Positions 1 through 10,256 are shown, counted from the stretch's first letter. The stretch: DNA of 64,000 nucleotides from Flavobacterium nackdongense (GCF_004355225.1 NZ_CP037933.1:248001-312000); one strand, 5' to 3'. The notes: generated from the sequence alone by a model not told the origin. Translations and numbers: made by a program.

Positions 1-1
1 A

Positions 2-58
2 CAATCCGATGAAGAAAATCGTTTCTTTAGATGTAGAATCGAACCGCAAACATTATAA
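2..58 (+). CDS. 3' end of an upstream gene (partial)
   Basis: Reading from base 2 gives an open frame of 18 codons that ends at a TAA at 56-58, eight bases before the next start codon. The short tail (ending RIEPQTL) and the tight spacing to the GH88 gene fit the end of a preceding operon member. No function can be given from so little sequence, and the frame could be open by chance. Confidence 0.35.
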   Translation, partial: QSDEENRFFRCRIEPQTL

Positions 59-65
59 TTCAATT

Positions 66-1238
66 ATGAGAAGATTTTATATTATCCTTTTTTATGGGCT
101 GCTACTTTTTTTCCATCCTAATGCCTTTGCACAGCAGCGGCTTGATGAGGCAACGATTCAAAAAAGACTCAATACCCGATTTGAAAAGCTTTTAGAATAT
201 CCTATTGACTCCCTTGGATTTCCAAGAAGTATGTCCGTCAAAACTGGGCTAATTAAAAAAGTGCCGTCAAAGGATTGGACCAGTGGTTTTTATGTGGGCA
301 ATTTGTGGCAATTGTACATCATTACTGGCGATACGAGATATAAAGAATATGCTAGCCAATGGAATCCCTATTTGGAAAAAGAAAAATTTAACGGAAAAAC
401 TCACGATATGGGTTTTAAGATTTATTGCAGCTACGGAAAAGGATATGAAATCACCCAATCCGAGGCCTATAAAAAAATAATCATAAAAAGTGCCCAGACG
501 CTCAGCACTAGATTCAGTAATAAAGTAGGTTCCTTAAAATCTTGGGACAATAGAGACCGATGGGAATTTCCGGTGATCATCGATAATATGATGAATTTGG
601 AATTGCTTTTTGAAGCTTCAAAGCTGACAGGGGATGATTCCTATAGAAAAATTGCCATTCAACACGCCAATACAACACTAAAAAATCATTTCCGAAAAGA
701 CAATAGTTGCTATCACGTACTAGGTTACGATTCTATTTCGGGTAAAGTGATTAGTAAAAACACGCATCAAGGGTATAGTGATGCATCTTCATGGGCTAGA
801 GGACAGGCTTGGGCAGTTTACGGATTTACAATGGCTTATCGCTATACAATGGATAAATCTTACTTAAAACAAGCCGAAGCCACGGCTCAGTTTTTTATCA
901 ATCATAAAAATTTGCCCGTAGATGGAATTCCCTACTGGGATTTTGATGTGCCCAATATTCCGAATACCTACAGAGATGCTTCTGCGGCAGCGATAATGGC
1001 TTCGGCGCTTATAGAACTTTATTCGGTTACCAAAAATGAAATGTATTTGAATTACTCCAACAAAGTAATTCAATCGTTAAGTTCAGATAAATATCTTTTA
1101 CATAAATCTGTAAAAGGACCATTTATTTTGGATCATTGCACAGGCGATTGGTCCAAAAAACTAGAGTTAGATGAGCCTATTGTTTACGGGGATTATTATT
1201 TTTTGGAAACATTAATTAGAAAAAAAGCGCTTAAATAA
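66..1238 (+). CDS. GH88 unsaturated glucuronyl hydrolase
   Basis: This 390-residue protein resembles GH88 enzymes, which hydrate the 4,5-unsaturated uronic acid left by polysaccharide lyases and so release it from the oligosaccharide. The two catalytic aspartates of the family are recognisable as Asp114 (in THDMGF) and Asp173 (in IIDNMMNLELL). The usual (alpha/alpha)6-barrel motifs WTSGFYVG, WARGQAW and YRDASAAA are also present. I chose the ATG at 66, not the in-frame ATG at 9, because it gives a clean signal peptide (MRRFYIILFYG...AFAQ) and clears the tail of the upstream gene. Export to the periplasm is expected. One base separates it from the following GH2 gene, so the two are surely co-transcribed. 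The natural substrate is probably a lyase product with terminal unsaturated glucuronate. Confidence 0.88.
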   Translation: MRRFYIILFYGLLLFFHPNAFAQQRLDEATIQKRLNTRFEKLLEYPIDSLGFPRSMSVKTGLIKKVPSKDWTSGFYVGNLWQLYIITGDTRYKEYASQWNPYLEKEKFNGKTHDMGFKIYCSYGKGYEITQSEAYKKIIIKSAQTLSTRFSNKVGSLKSWDNRDRWEFPVIIDNMMNLELLFEASKLTGDDSYRKIAIQHANTTLKNHFRKDNSCYHVLGYDSISGKVISKNTHQGYSDASSWARGQAWAVYGFTMAYRYTMDKSYLKQAEATAQFFINHKNLPVDGIPYWDFDVPNIPNTYRDASAAAIMASALIELYSVTKNEMYLNYSNKVIQSLSSDKYLLHKSVKGPFILDHCTGDWSKKLELDEPIVYGDYYFLETLIRKKALK

Positions 1239-1239
1239 A

Positions 1240-3660
1240 ATGAAGAAAATAAATTTCAAGAACAGATGTGCACTATTTGTTGTGTATAGTTTATTTGGTT
1301 TTGGCGTCCTTCAAGCACAAAATACAACGGATTTAGTCCGAACCAAAACCAATCTCAATGCCGATTGGCAATATGTGGCAAACGATACAAAAAAAATTAC
1401 TGATATCGCTCAGATAGCCAATTGGACGCAACTCAATTTGCCTCATACTTGGAACAGTGAGGATGCAACAGATGCTGAGCCGGGCTATCGCAGAAGCGCG
1501 AGTTGGTATAAAAAAAACCTTGCTATTCCTACTATCGATAAGAATAAAGTCTATCAATTGTATTTTGAAGGTGCTAATATTACCACCAAAGTATATGTAA
1601 ACGGCAGCGAAGTAGGCGAGCACGTTGGCGGATATATAGGTTTTACTTTCGACATTACAAAATTTATCAAAGCTGGAAACAATGAAATTTTAGTTCGTGT
1701 TGACAATAGTTACAACATCGAAATCATTCCCTCCCAAAAAAGCGATTTCTTTATTTATGGTGGTATTACCAGAGATGTTTGGTTATTATCTATGGCAAAG
1801 AACCATATTGAAAAAATCAAAATTACCACTCCAAAAGTTGCCGCAAAATCAGCTGCATTGGTTGTAAAAACATTTGTTGAAAATCCGCAAGGAAATACCT
1901 ATTCTGCTCAATTGAAAAATCCAGAAGGAAAAGTGGTTGCCACCCAAAAAGGGATGCTATCAGGTTCAGAAACAGCAATAAAATTCAATGATATCAAGAA
2001 TCCAGAATTATGGGATATTGAATCGCCAAACCTTTATACTATTAGTGTTTCAATGCTAGAAAAAGGGAAAATCATCGATAAAATAGAAGACAAAGTCGGT
2101 TTCCGATGGTTCGAATTCAAAGAAAACGGTCCTTTTTATCTCAACGGAAAACGTGTCTTGATTCGCGGAACGCACCGTCACGAAGAGCATGCGGGAGTCG
2201 GAGCAGCCGTTTCGAATGAGCAACATCGAAAAGATATGGAATCCATAAAAGAAATGGGCGCCAACTTTGTTCGATTGGCGCATTATCCTCAAGATCCTGA
2301 AATTTATAAAGCTTGTGACGAATTGGGATTATTGGTTTGGGACGAATTGCCTTGGTGTCGCGGCGGTGTTGGAAACCAAGTTTGGAAAACCAATGCTAAA
2401 AATTTACTGAGCGAAATGATCAAGCAAAATTACAATCATCCGTCCATTATTATCTGGTCGCTGGGTAATGAAATGAATTGGTTGCCTGATTTTCCCGATG
2501 GAGATAATACCGAAAAAATGACAACTTTTCTGAAAGAGTTGAATAGTTTGTCGCATCAATTGGATCCCAGCCGTAAAACAGCCATCCGAAAATACGAAGA
2601 AGGGGCTCGAATTGTAGATGTGTTTTCACCTTCCATTTGGTCAGGATGGTATTCCGGAAGTTATAAAAGTTATAAAAAAGCGGTTGACAAATACAAACAA
2701 GATTACAAACATTTTATCCACGCAGAATACGGTGGTGATAGTCAGGTGGGGCGTCACTCGGAGAATCCGATTACGGGCGAAGGGCAAATAAAGGTCGAAG
2801 GTTGGGAGGAAGCAATCGTACAAGGCAAAGGGGCTAATATCGCTCAAATAGGCGATTGGAGCGAAAGTTATATTGTAGATTTATTCAATTGGCATTTGCA
2901 CATATCTGAAAACGACCCCATGTTTGTCGGAAATATTCAATGGGCTTTCAAGGATTTCGGAACGCCTTTACGACCTGAAGATGACATCCCATATATGAAT
3001 CAAAAAGGTTTGGTAGATCGAAACGGAAACCCTAAAGATGCCTATTATGTTTTCAAAAGTTATTGGAGCGAGAAACCATTTGCTTACATTGAATCGCATA
3101 CTTGGACAGAGAGACAAGGGCCTAAAGATTTGGCTCGCGTTTTGAATGTTTTTAGTAATTGTCCAAAAGTAGAGTTTTTTCATAACGGAGTTTCGCTAGG
3201 CGAAAAGCAAAGAGATCTGAAAGCCTATCCAGCTTGTGGTTTGACGTGGAATGTAAATTTCTCTGAAGGAAAAAATACTTTTGTTGCAGTTGGAACCACC
3301 AAAGATGGTAAAAAAGTAACCGATACTATTGATGTAAATTATCGCTTTACTAAAAATGGACCCGCTGTGGGATTAGTACTTTCTTCTAAAAAAATGAAAA
3401 ACGGAAATTATTTGGTTACCGCTCTAGCTGTTGATAAAAATAATTTACGCTGTTTAGATTATGAAGAGCGTGTTTATTTTCAATGTCTATCGGGTGGTCA
3501 AACCTTGAAAAACCAAGGAACGCCAACAGGAAGCGAATCGATTAAAATGTCCAACGGAAAAGCTGCCATTGAAGTAATCCCAGACACCAAAAGTGATTCA
3601 ATTGAAATGACTATTTTGAATCAAAATTTCAAAGGGGAGTATTTAAAGTTTAAAAAATAA
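1240..3660 (+). CDS. GH2 family glycoside hydrolase (beta-galactosidase/beta-glucuronidase type)
   Basis: This 806-residue exported enzyme has the standard GH2 layout. A signal peptide (GFGVLQAQ) is followed by a sugar-binding jelly roll at about residues 30-190, an Ig-like domain at about 195-290 and a TIM barrel at about 295-590. C-terminal beta-sandwich domains of DUF4982 type follow. The acid/base is Glu411 in SLGNEMNW and the nucleophile is probably Glu496 in HAEYGG. The family removes beta-linked galactose, glucuronate, mannose or galacturonate from oligosaccharide ends, and specificity cannot be read from sequence. It starts one base after the GH88 stop. GH2 paired with GH88 and sulfatases suggests trimming of oligosaccharides from a sulfated uronan. 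A plain lactose-type beta-galactosidase is less likely in this context. Confidence 0.88.
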   Translation: MKKINFKNRCALFVVYSLFGFGVLQAQNTTDLVRTKTNLNADWQYVANDTKKITDIAQIANWTQLNLPHTWNSEDATDAEPGYRRSASWYKKNLAIPTIDKNKVYQLYFEGANITTKVYVNGSEVGEHVGGYIGFTFDITKFIKAGNNEILVRVDNSYNIEIIPSQKSDFFIYGGITRDVWLLSMAKNHIEKIKITTPKVAAKSAALVVKTFVENPQGNTYSAQLKNPEGKVVATQKGMLSGSETAIKFNDIKNPELWDIESPNLYTISVSMLEKGKIIDKIEDKVGFRWFEFKENGPFYLNGKRVLIRGTHRHEEHAGVGAAVSNEQHRKDMESIKEMGANFVRLAHYPQDPEIYKACDELGLLVWDELPWCRGGVGNQVWKTNAKNLLSEMIKQNYNHPSIIIWSLGNEMNWLPDFPDGDNTEKMTTFLKELNSLSHQLDPSRKTAIRKYEEGARIVDVFSPSIWSGWYSGSYKSYKKAVDKYKQDYKHFIHAEYGGDSQVGRHSENPITGEGQIKVEGWEEAIVQGKGANIAQIGDWSESYIVDLFNWHLHISENDPMFVGNIQWAFKDFGTPLRPEDDIPYMNQKGLVDRNGNPKDAYYVFKSYWSEKPFAYIESHTWTERQGPKDLARVLNVFSNCPKVEFFHNGVSLGEKQRDLKAYPACGLTWNVNFSEGKNTFVAVGTTKDGKKVTDTIDVNYRFTKNGPAVGLVLSSKKMKNGNYLVTALAVDKNNLRCLDYEERVYFQCLSGGQTLKNQGTPTGSESIKMSNGKAAIEVIPDTKSDSIEMTILNQNFKGEYLKFKK

Positions 3661-3684
3661 GAGGTTCGAAAGGAACAAATTCAG

Positions 3685-4857
3685 ATGTTAAAAAGGAAAC
3701 AAATTGGTATTTTGGTAGTTATTGGAATCACATTTATTGGTTGTTCCAGTGCTAAAATGGCTCTTGACCTTAATGCAATTGAAAAGCCTCGAGTTTTAAA
3801 AAAAGCGGAACTGTATTTTAATGCAGAACCTATCACGGTGACTTCCAGTTTTTGTAGCAGAAGCGCGGGAACTATTCACGATTTTTATTCAGAAGGCGAT
3901 TATTGGTGGCCTGATCCGCAAAATTCAACAGGACCATACATCCGCAAAGACGGAATGACCAATCCGAATAATTTCACAGCACATCGTGAAGCTATGATAC
4001 GGTTAAGTCAAATTTCAGGCGCTTTAGGTTCAGCCTATATTTTAACAAAAGATAAGAAATATGCAGATCAATTAGCGATTCATTTGCGAGCTTGGTTTAT
4101 CAATGAAAACACAAAAATGAATCCCAATTTATTGTATGCCCAAGCCATAAAAGGGGTGGCAACAGGTCGCGGTATAGGAATTATCGACACGATTCATTTG
4201 ATAGAAGTAGTCAAAGCCATTCAAGCTATAGAGGATTCAAGGTCGCTTTCTGCTACTGAATTAGCCACTATAAAATTGTGGTTTTCAAGTTATTTGAAAT
4301 GGATGACAACACACGAATATGGCATAGCCGAGCGGGATAATGGCAACAATCATAGTGTCTGTTGGGCGTTACAAGTAGCTGCTTTTGCTAGTTTGACAAA
4401 TGACACGGAGACAATGAATTTTTGTAGAAATTTTTATAAAAACACGCTTTTACCCAATCAAATGGCGAAAGACGGTAGTTTTCCTTTGGAATTGCAACGT
4501 ACAAAACCGTATGGATATTCTTTATTTAACTTAGATGCTATGGCAAGTATTTGTCAAATTCTATCGACAAAAGAGGATAACCTTTTTGCTTATACCACAA
4601 AAGACAAGCAGAATATAGCTTTAGGATTGCAATTTATGGTTCCATACATAGAGAACAAATCATTATGGCCTTATCCAAAAGATGTTATGTATTGGGATGA
4701 ATGGCCAGTAAGACAATCAAGTTTGCTATTTGGAGGATTAGCTTTGAAAAAGGATAAATACATCGATTTGTGGAAATCATTAAATGGTGATTTTACCAAT
4801 CCAGAAGTGATTCGGAATATGCCCGTTAGGTATCCGATTTTATGGTTGATTAAATAA
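3685..4857 (+). CDS. PL38-like alginate/glucuronan lyase, lipoprotein
   Basis: This 390-residue protein belongs to the alginate-lyase (alpha/alpha)-toroid superfamily (PF05426), within which CAZy distinguishes PL5 and PL38. Hallmarks seen are DYWWPDPQ followed by GPYIRKDG (near residues 72-90), GRGIGIIDT, the NNHSVCWALQ segment carrying the Asn-His pair, and LELQRTKPYGYS. Position 20 is a lipobox cysteine (TFIGC), so it is probably an outer-membrane lipoprotein. Known PL38 members cleave glucuronan or alginate, and which of these applies here is unknown. It lies 24 bases after GH2 and 34 bases before a sulfatase, inside a same-strand run. A second member of the family lies at 14869-16089, and the two are clearly different in sequence. 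Confidence 0.8.
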   Translation: MLKRKQIGILVVIGITFIGCSSAKMALDLNAIEKPRVLKKAELYFNAEPITVTSSFCSRSAGTIHDFYSEGDYWWPDPQNSTGPYIRKDGMTNPNNFTAHREAMIRLSQISGALGSAYILTKDKKYADQLAIHLRAWFINENTKMNPNLLYAQAIKGVATGRGIGIIDTIHLIEVVKAIQAIEDSRSLSATELATIKLWFSSYLKWMTTHEYGIAERDNGNNHSVCWALQVAAFASLTNDTETMNFCRNFYKNTLLPNQMAKDGSFPLELQRTKPYGYSLFNLDAMASICQILSTKEDNLFAYTTKDKQNIALGLQFMVPYIENKSLWPYPKDVMYWDEWPVRQSSLLFGGLALKKDKYIDLWKSLNGDFTNPEVIRNMPVRYPILWLIK

Positions 4858-4891
4858 TATTATAAATTAAATAATGATAAAATAGAATAAC

Positions 4892-6517
4892 ATGAACCCA
4901 AAAAATAATTATTTCAAATTCGTAATGATTTTGATGCTAGCCCTAGTTTCATCATCTGTGTTTGCACAAAAGAAACCAGTGTCTAAACCCAATATTTTGT
5001 TTATTGCAGTTGATGATTTAAAACCAATTTTGGCTTGTTATGGCAATACTTTAGTAAAAACACCAAACATTGACCGTTTAGCAAAGATGGCTACGGTTTT
5101 CAATAGCAATTATTGCCAACAAGCGGTTTGCGGGCCAACTCGTGCTAGTATAATGACAGGAAAAAGACCAGATTATACAAAAATTTGGAATTTGACTACT
5201 CAAATGCGAGATATGAATCCGGATATTTTGACACTTCCACAATACTTAATTTCTCAGGGGTATGAAACTTCTGGTGTGGGTAAAATTTATCACCCTTCGA
5301 GTGCCATCAATGGTGTTGATCCAGTATCGTGGAGTATTCCATATTTAAGAGCAGAAGAAAGTGATTTTCCAGCTAATTTAGGAGAACCAGCCAACGGGCA
5401 ATATCAATTGGCCGCTACCAAAGCATTGATGACTCCCGAAATGATTAAAGAAAGAAAACAAAAAAATAAAGAATTAGCACAGGAAAATGATGAGAATCCC
5501 AAAAGTATAAAAGGACCATCAACTGAATGTATCGATGTCCCAGATAATGCTTATAATGACGGGGTTAATGCTTTAATCGCTCAAAAACAAATTATTGCAC
5601 TTTCGAAGCAAAATAAACCTTTTTTTATGGCAGTTGGGTTTTCTAAACCTCATTTGCCCTTTGTAGCTCCCAAAAAATATTGGGATATGTATCAACGTGA
5701 TGCAATGCCAATAGCCCCTTTTCAAGAGCACGCAAAAAATAGTCCTCTAATTGCTTATCATCAATCGGGTGAATTGAGAAATTATCCGGATATTACTGAG
5801 TTTGTTACTTTACCAGCAGATTCGCTACGCATTGGTTTGAAACTCGAAAAACAAAAAGAATTAGTACACGGTTATTATGCTGCTGTTTCTTATATGGATG
5901 CTCAAGTTGGGGTTTTATTGAATACGTTAGAATCCTTAGGAACTTTAGACAATACCATAATTGTGCTTTGGGGAGATCACGGTTGGCATTTAGGCGACCA
6001 CGATTTATGGCACAAACATACTGTTTTCGAACAAGCAACAAAAGCGCCTTTGATTATATCAGCACCAGGAATAAAATCAGGTAAAACCAATTCGCAAACT
6101 GAATTTGTTGATGTTTTTCCAACGATTTGTAATTTGGCTGGTCTTCCAATTCCAAATCAATTGGACGGAAAAAGTTTAAAACCTTTGATGTTAAATAATA
6201 AAGCTATAGTTAAAGAATATTCAATAAGTCAATATCCACGTAAATTGAAAAAGGAAGAAGCAGCAAGTTTAGGGTATAAAAAAGGTAATTTGATGGGGTA
6301 TACTTTGCGAACTAATCAATATCGTTATACCATTTGGATGAATGATTTTACCAGTAAACAAGCTTTCGAAGCAAGTAAGGTGTATGCCACTGAATTGTAT
6401 GATTATGAAAAAGACCCTTTGGAAAAGGTAAATGTAGTAAAGGACAAAAAATATGAAAAAATTGCGATTGATTTAAATGCAAAAATGATGGAATTCTTTA
6501 AATCACAAGTGCAATAA
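4892..6517 (+). CDS. S1 sulfatase, iduronate-2-sulfatase-like (copy 1)
   Basis: This is a 541-residue type I sulfatase with a signal peptide ending VSSSVFAQ. The opening NILFIAVDDLKP carries metal-binding aspartates. The signature C80-G-P-T-R contains the cysteine that must become formylglycine, and GDHGWHLGDHDLW is the C-terminal metal and substrate segment. The overall pattern is that of iduronate-2-sulfatase-like subfamilies, which remove 2-O-sulfate from uronates or other sugars. No formylglycine-generating enzyme is encoded in the window. The protein is a close paralogue of the sulfatase at 10343-11971. They share nearly the whole active-site region but differ in the loop after GKRPD and in the substrate-side insertions, so they probably act on different sulfate positions. 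Confidence 0.88.
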   Translation: MNPKNNYFKFVMILMLALVSSSVFAQKKPVSKPNILFIAVDDLKPILACYGNTLVKTPNIDRLAKMATVFNSNYCQQAVCGPTRASIMTGKRPDYTKIWNLTTQMRDMNPDILTLPQYLISQGYETSGVGKIYHPSSAINGVDPVSWSIPYLRAEESDFPANLGEPANGQYQLAATKALMTPEMIKERKQKNKELAQENDENPKSIKGPSTECIDVPDNAYNDGVNALIAQKQIIALSKQNKPFFMAVGFSKPHLPFVAPKKYWDMYQRDAMPIAPFQEHAKNSPLIAYHQSGELRNYPDITEFVTLPADSLRIGLKLEKQKELVHGYYAAVSYMDAQVGVLLNTLESLGTLDNTIIVLWGDHGWHLGDHDLWHKHTVFEQATKAPLIISAPGIKSGKTNSQTEFVDVFPTICNLAGLPIPNQLDGKSLKPLMLNNKAIVKEYSISQYPRKLKKEEAASLGYKKGNLMGYTLRTNQYRYTIWMNDFTSKQAFEASKVYATELYDYEKDPLEKVNVVKDKKYEKIAIDLNAKMMEFFKSQVQ

Positions 6518-6612
6518 GGATATTCTTGAGTTTATTAATAATTAATCGTTCATTTTAATGAATGGGTAATTCTGATTTTAGAATTTTAAAGAGTTTAACT
6601 TAATAATTACTA

Positions 6613-8409
6613 ATGAAAAACAAATTTGCCTTATTTTGTTCACGACTGTTATTAACTCTTTTTTTACAAATTAGTCTTGCTCAAACTACGTCCTTAATTT
6701 CTGTAGATTCAAATGGAAAATTAGTTTATATTCCAGACAGTAAAGGCAATATTGTGCCTGATTTTAGTGGGGTAGGGTATATGAACAGTGAATCACCTAT
6801 TCCAACAGTGGTTGTTGTTAAAACAATTAACCCTGTTTTGGGCGATAACTTAGCCAATATTCAAAATGCCATAAACGAAGTGTCGGTTTTAACTCCAGAT
6901 GCAAATGGGTTTAGAGGCGCTATACTTTTTAAAGCAGGGACCTACAACATCAGCAATAGTATTACCATTTCGGTTAGCGGAATTGTGCTTCGTGGTGAAG
7001 GTTTTGATGGTTCAGGTACTAATTTTATTGCTACTAAAACTTCCCAGCATAATCTAATCAATTTTGTTGGAGGTTCAGGAACGAGTGTAATTTCATCTTC
7101 AACAAAAGCCATTACGAATGCTTATTTGCCTATTGGAACCAAGCAGGTTTCAGTTGCTTCTGGTCATACTTTTGGAGTTGGAGATGCCGTTTTTGTGCAT
7201 CGTATTCCGAATGATACATGGATAAATTTATTGGGAATGAATTTACTAACATCTTATGATCCTTTGGCGACTAATTGGGTTGCGTCATCTTATGATTTGT
7301 ACTCACAACGAAAAGTAACGGCTGTAAACGGAAACCTAATAACTCTTGATGCCCCAATTATGGATATTATCGATCCTGTATATTCTACCGGAGAATTGAT
7401 GAAATATACTGATAATAGAATTCAAAAATGTGGCATTGAAAATATGAGAATTTCTTCAACATATACTACTTCAACAGATGAAAATCATGGTTGGGAAGCA
7501 GTTTCATTTGACAAAATTTTGAATGGATGGGCACGAAATTTAGAGGTATATTATTTTGGATATTCAGCTCTTCATATCAACAGTTTAGCTTCTTGGATAA
7601 CGGTCGACAATTGCAAAATGTTGGATGCCAAATCTCTTATTGATGGTGGCAGACGTTATTCGTTTAACGTAGATGGACAACGCAATCTGGTTCAAAATTG
7701 CACTACCCGAAACGGAAGACATGATTATGTAAATGGAAGTCGTACTTGTGGACCCAATGTTTTTTATAATAGTTCATCAACCATTCAGAATAGTGATATT
7801 GGCCCTCATCATCGCTGGTCAACAGGAATTTTATTTGATAATATTGTGGGTAATGGCAGTCAAGATGTTCAAAACCGACTTGATTCTGGTTCTGGACACG
7901 GTTGGTCTGGAGGGCAAATTATGTTTTGGAATTGTACCGCTGGCAAAATGATCGTGCAAGACCCACCTGGTGATCAACGCAATTGGGCTATCGGGTGCAA
8001 ATCGCCTGAGGTAACCAATGTTGGAGATTGGACTACCGAATTATTGGGAACTGTCGAATCTAAAGGGACTTTTATTGCCGCTATTCCGAGTTTATTTCAA
8101 ACACAATTGAACGAAAGATTGAGTACGCTTACTGTTAATGAAATTGATTTTTCAGATGAAAACAATAGCATTAGACTATTTCCGAATCCCGCTAAAGACT
8201 CTGTTTCAATCCAAAGAAAAAAAGGTTTCATTTCAAAAATGCAAATCGATATTTACAATACAATTGGACAAAAAGTCAAATCATTTCCAGTAAATCCTGA
8301 TGAGTTCAATGCAAAATATTCGATATCTGAATTAAAAGAAGGAATTTATTTTGTTCATTTTAATGCAACAGATTATTCAAAAACTTTGAAGTTAATTATT
8401 AATAGATAA
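6613..8409 (+). CDS. T9SS-secreted right-handed beta-helix protein, candidate polysaccharide lyase
   Basis: The 598-residue product has a signal peptide (LQISLAQ) and a long parallel beta-helix of pectate-lyase type at roughly residues 60-480. Supporting motifs are FKAGTYNIS, IVLRGEGFDG and repeated N-rich turns with NCT, NCK and GCK coils. A T9SS type A sorting domain (LFPNPAKDS) occupies about 518-598. I could not assign it to a PL or GH family. It lacks the PL6 Lys/Arg pattern seen in its neighbours. Position between a sulfatase and a PL6 gene suggests a lyase, hydrolase or epimerase for the same glycan. Secretion through the T9SS would place it on the cell surface or outside the cell, as a first-attack enzyme. 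Confidence 0.7.
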   Translation: MKNKFALFCSRLLLTLFLQISLAQTTSLISVDSNGKLVYIPDSKGNIVPDFSGVGYMNSESPIPTVVVVKTINPVLGDNLANIQNAINEVSVLTPDANGFRGAILFKAGTYNISNSITISVSGIVLRGEGFDGSGTNFIATKTSQHNLINFVGGSGTSVISSSTKAITNAYLPIGTKQVSVASGHTFGVGDAVFVHRIPNDTWINLLGMNLLTSYDPLATNWVASSYDLYSQRKVTAVNGNLITLDAPIMDIIDPVYSTGELMKYTDNRIQKCGIENMRISSTYTTSTDENHGWEAVSFDKILNGWARNLEVYYFGYSALHINSLASWITVDNCKMLDAKSLIDGGRRYSFNVDGQRNLVQNCTTRNGRHDYVNGSRTCGPNVFYNSSSTIQNSDIGPHHRWSTGILFDNIVGNGSQDVQNRLDSGSGHGWSGGQIMFWNCTAGKMIVQDPPGDQRNWAIGCKSPEVTNVGDWTTELLGTVESKGTFIAAIPSLFQTQLNERLSTLTVNEIDFSDENNSIRLFPNPAKDSVSIQRKKGFISKMQIDIYNTIGQKVKSFPVNPDEFNAKYSISELKEGIYFVHFNATDYSKTLKLIINR

Positions 8410-8430
8410 TTTAAATTAATAAATATCCAG

Positions 8431-10155
8431 ATGAAAGCAACAAAAGTATCATCAATTCCTATAAAGAATCTATTTATTGCAAGTTTTCTTCTAACAGTAT
8501 TTTTGTTTTTTTCTGCTGCAATAAAAGCAGCTACTATAAATGTAAGTTCTATTCCAGCTTTGCAAACGGCTATCAATAATTCGAATGCTGGGGATGTTAT
8601 TATTCTTGCTAATGGAACCTATACCAACTCAATTTTGAATATCGGCAAAAGCAATATTACAGTTAAAGCAGCTTCGCCTGGTGGTGTTTTTTTAAATGGA
8701 ACGAACGACATCAATATTAATGGAAATTATATCACTCTTAGTGGTTTTCAGTTTACTGTTGGTGACATTGGAAGTGAAATAGTTATTGAAGTTTATGGAA
8801 GTAATAATGTACTAACACAATTGAACTTCAGTGGTTATTTTTCAAAAAAATACATTGAAATAAAGGCGGGCACCCGATATAACGAAATTACCTATTGTAA
8901 TATGGAAAAAAAGCCTGCAGCTGCCGCTTCTGGATGTACCATTCAAATATCGACCTCGCCATCCGTCATTGGCTATCACAAAATACGCTATTGTTCCTTT
9001 AAAGATTATTATGGACTAGGTGGTGATTTTGGAAATGAACCTATTCGAATAGGGTTAAGCACCGAAAATGCCAACAAATCAAGAGCCATTGTAGAATATT
9101 GCTATTTTAATAATACTGGTCTTGGTGATAGTGAAAGTATCTCTATAAAATGCCAAGAGAATACAATTCGGTTTTGCACTTTTACCAATCAACAAAACGC
9201 GATGTTAGTATTTAGAAATGGAGATAATAATGTGGCTTACAGCAATTTTTTCATTAATGCTGGTGGAATTAGAGTAAAAGAAGCCAACAACGTTTACTGT
9301 TATAATAATTATTTTGAAAACTCGGGTGTAGGAAGCTCTGCAGATGCAGTGACCTTTAATTATGACACCGCCACTTACCCCGTAGTTCTGAACAACATCA
9401 ATTTTATTCATAATACATTTTATAATTGTGGTGATATTGATATGGGAGGAACTGGCGCTACTAATAATACTTGGGCCAACAATATTTTTCAAAAAAGTGC
9501 TGGCACTATTTTTTCGAATGCTAATTCCGGAACCTCTTGGGCAGGAAATATCTACCAAGGAACTTTAGGAATTTCTATTCCTTCGGGAATGACCAATATC
9601 AATCCACTTTTGGTTACAAATGGTGATGGTTACAAAGGCTTGTCTTCTTCTAGTCCAGCTATCGATGCTGCCAGTTCTAGTTATCCTGCTATTTTAGATA
9701 TTACTGTCATTGATGATGATCCTAGCTTGTTATTTGATGGTGGCGGAAAATCTAGGCCATCAACCATTGCATTAAAAGATTTAGGAAGTGATGAATTTAC
9801 CGCTGGAGCAACAACCAATCATCCGTTGACAGTTTCAGAAGTTGGTCCATCTTATTTAGGAGGCCCCTCCCTTTCAATCGGTAGTAATGAAAAAAAAGAT
9901 ACTCACAACGCTATTGGTATTTTTCCAAATCCTGCAAAAAACGCAATTACTATCGAAGCATTTGAAGGAATTGAAGGTTTGGATTCCGTTGCGATTTATA
10001 ATTTAAATGGACAAAAAATAAAAATGGGCACTGAATTTCAAAAACAAAATAGCACTATTCAATTCGATGTTTCGGATTTGAATAATGGCATATATTTTAT
10101 CAAAGTGACCTCAAAAGAACTAACTAAAATGATGAAACTTTTTATTCAAAAATAA
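8431..10155 (+). CDS. PL6-like lyase with T9SS sorting domain (variant active site)
   Basis: This 574-residue protein has a signal peptide (AAIKAAT), a PL6/chondroitinase-B-type beta-helix and a T9SS type A domain (IFPNPAKNA, about 494-574). PL6 enzymes cleave alginate or dermatan sulfate by beta-elimination, using a conserved Lys as base and Arg as acid. The equivalents here are Lys240 (SIKCQ) and Arg262 (VFRNGD), 22 residues apart. The Arg context is RNG, not the RHG seen in the three PL6 enzymes of the alginate part of the window. This points to a diverged active site and perhaps another substrate. The gene starts 21 bases after the preceding beta-helix gene and has no GntR-type operator upstream. 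Confidence 0.78.
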   Translation: MKATKVSSIPIKNLFIASFLLTVFLFFSAAIKAATINVSSIPALQTAINNSNAGDVIILANGTYTNSILNIGKSNITVKAASPGGVFLNGTNDININGNYITLSGFQFTVGDIGSEIVIEVYGSNNVLTQLNFSGYFSKKYIEIKAGTRYNEITYCNMEKKPAAAASGCTIQISTSPSVIGYHKIRYCSFKDYYGLGGDFGNEPIRIGLSTENANKSRAIVEYCYFNNTGLGDSESISIKCQENTIRFCTFTNQQNAMLVFRNGDNNVAYSNFFINAGGIRVKEANNVYCYNNYFENSGVGSSADAVTFNYDTATYPVVLNNINFIHNTFYNCGDIDMGGTGATNNTWANNIFQKSAGTIFSNANSGTSWAGNIYQGTLGISIPSGMTNINPLLVTNGDGYKGLSSSSPAIDAASSSYPAILDITVIDDDPSLLFDGGGKSRPSTIALKDLGSDEFTAGATTNHPLTVSEVGPSYLGGPSLSIGSNEKKDTHNAIGIFPNPAKNAITIEAFEGIEGLDSVAIYNLNGQKIKMGTEFQKQNSTIQFDVSDLNNGIYFIKVTSKELTKMMKLFIQK

Positions 10156-10256
10156 ACGATAAGTGATGCTGAAGCTGTTAGTTTTTAAAAGCTTTATTTG
10201 TAGCTATTTGGACGTTTTCTATCCATAAAAAGTATTTCTAGAAGTTGTACAATTTG

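Noticed and set aside
9..65. Upstream in-frame ATG of the first GH88 gene
   Set aside because: It would place 19 charged residues before the signal peptide and overlap the tail of a preceding gene. The ATG at 66 gives a clean signal peptide.
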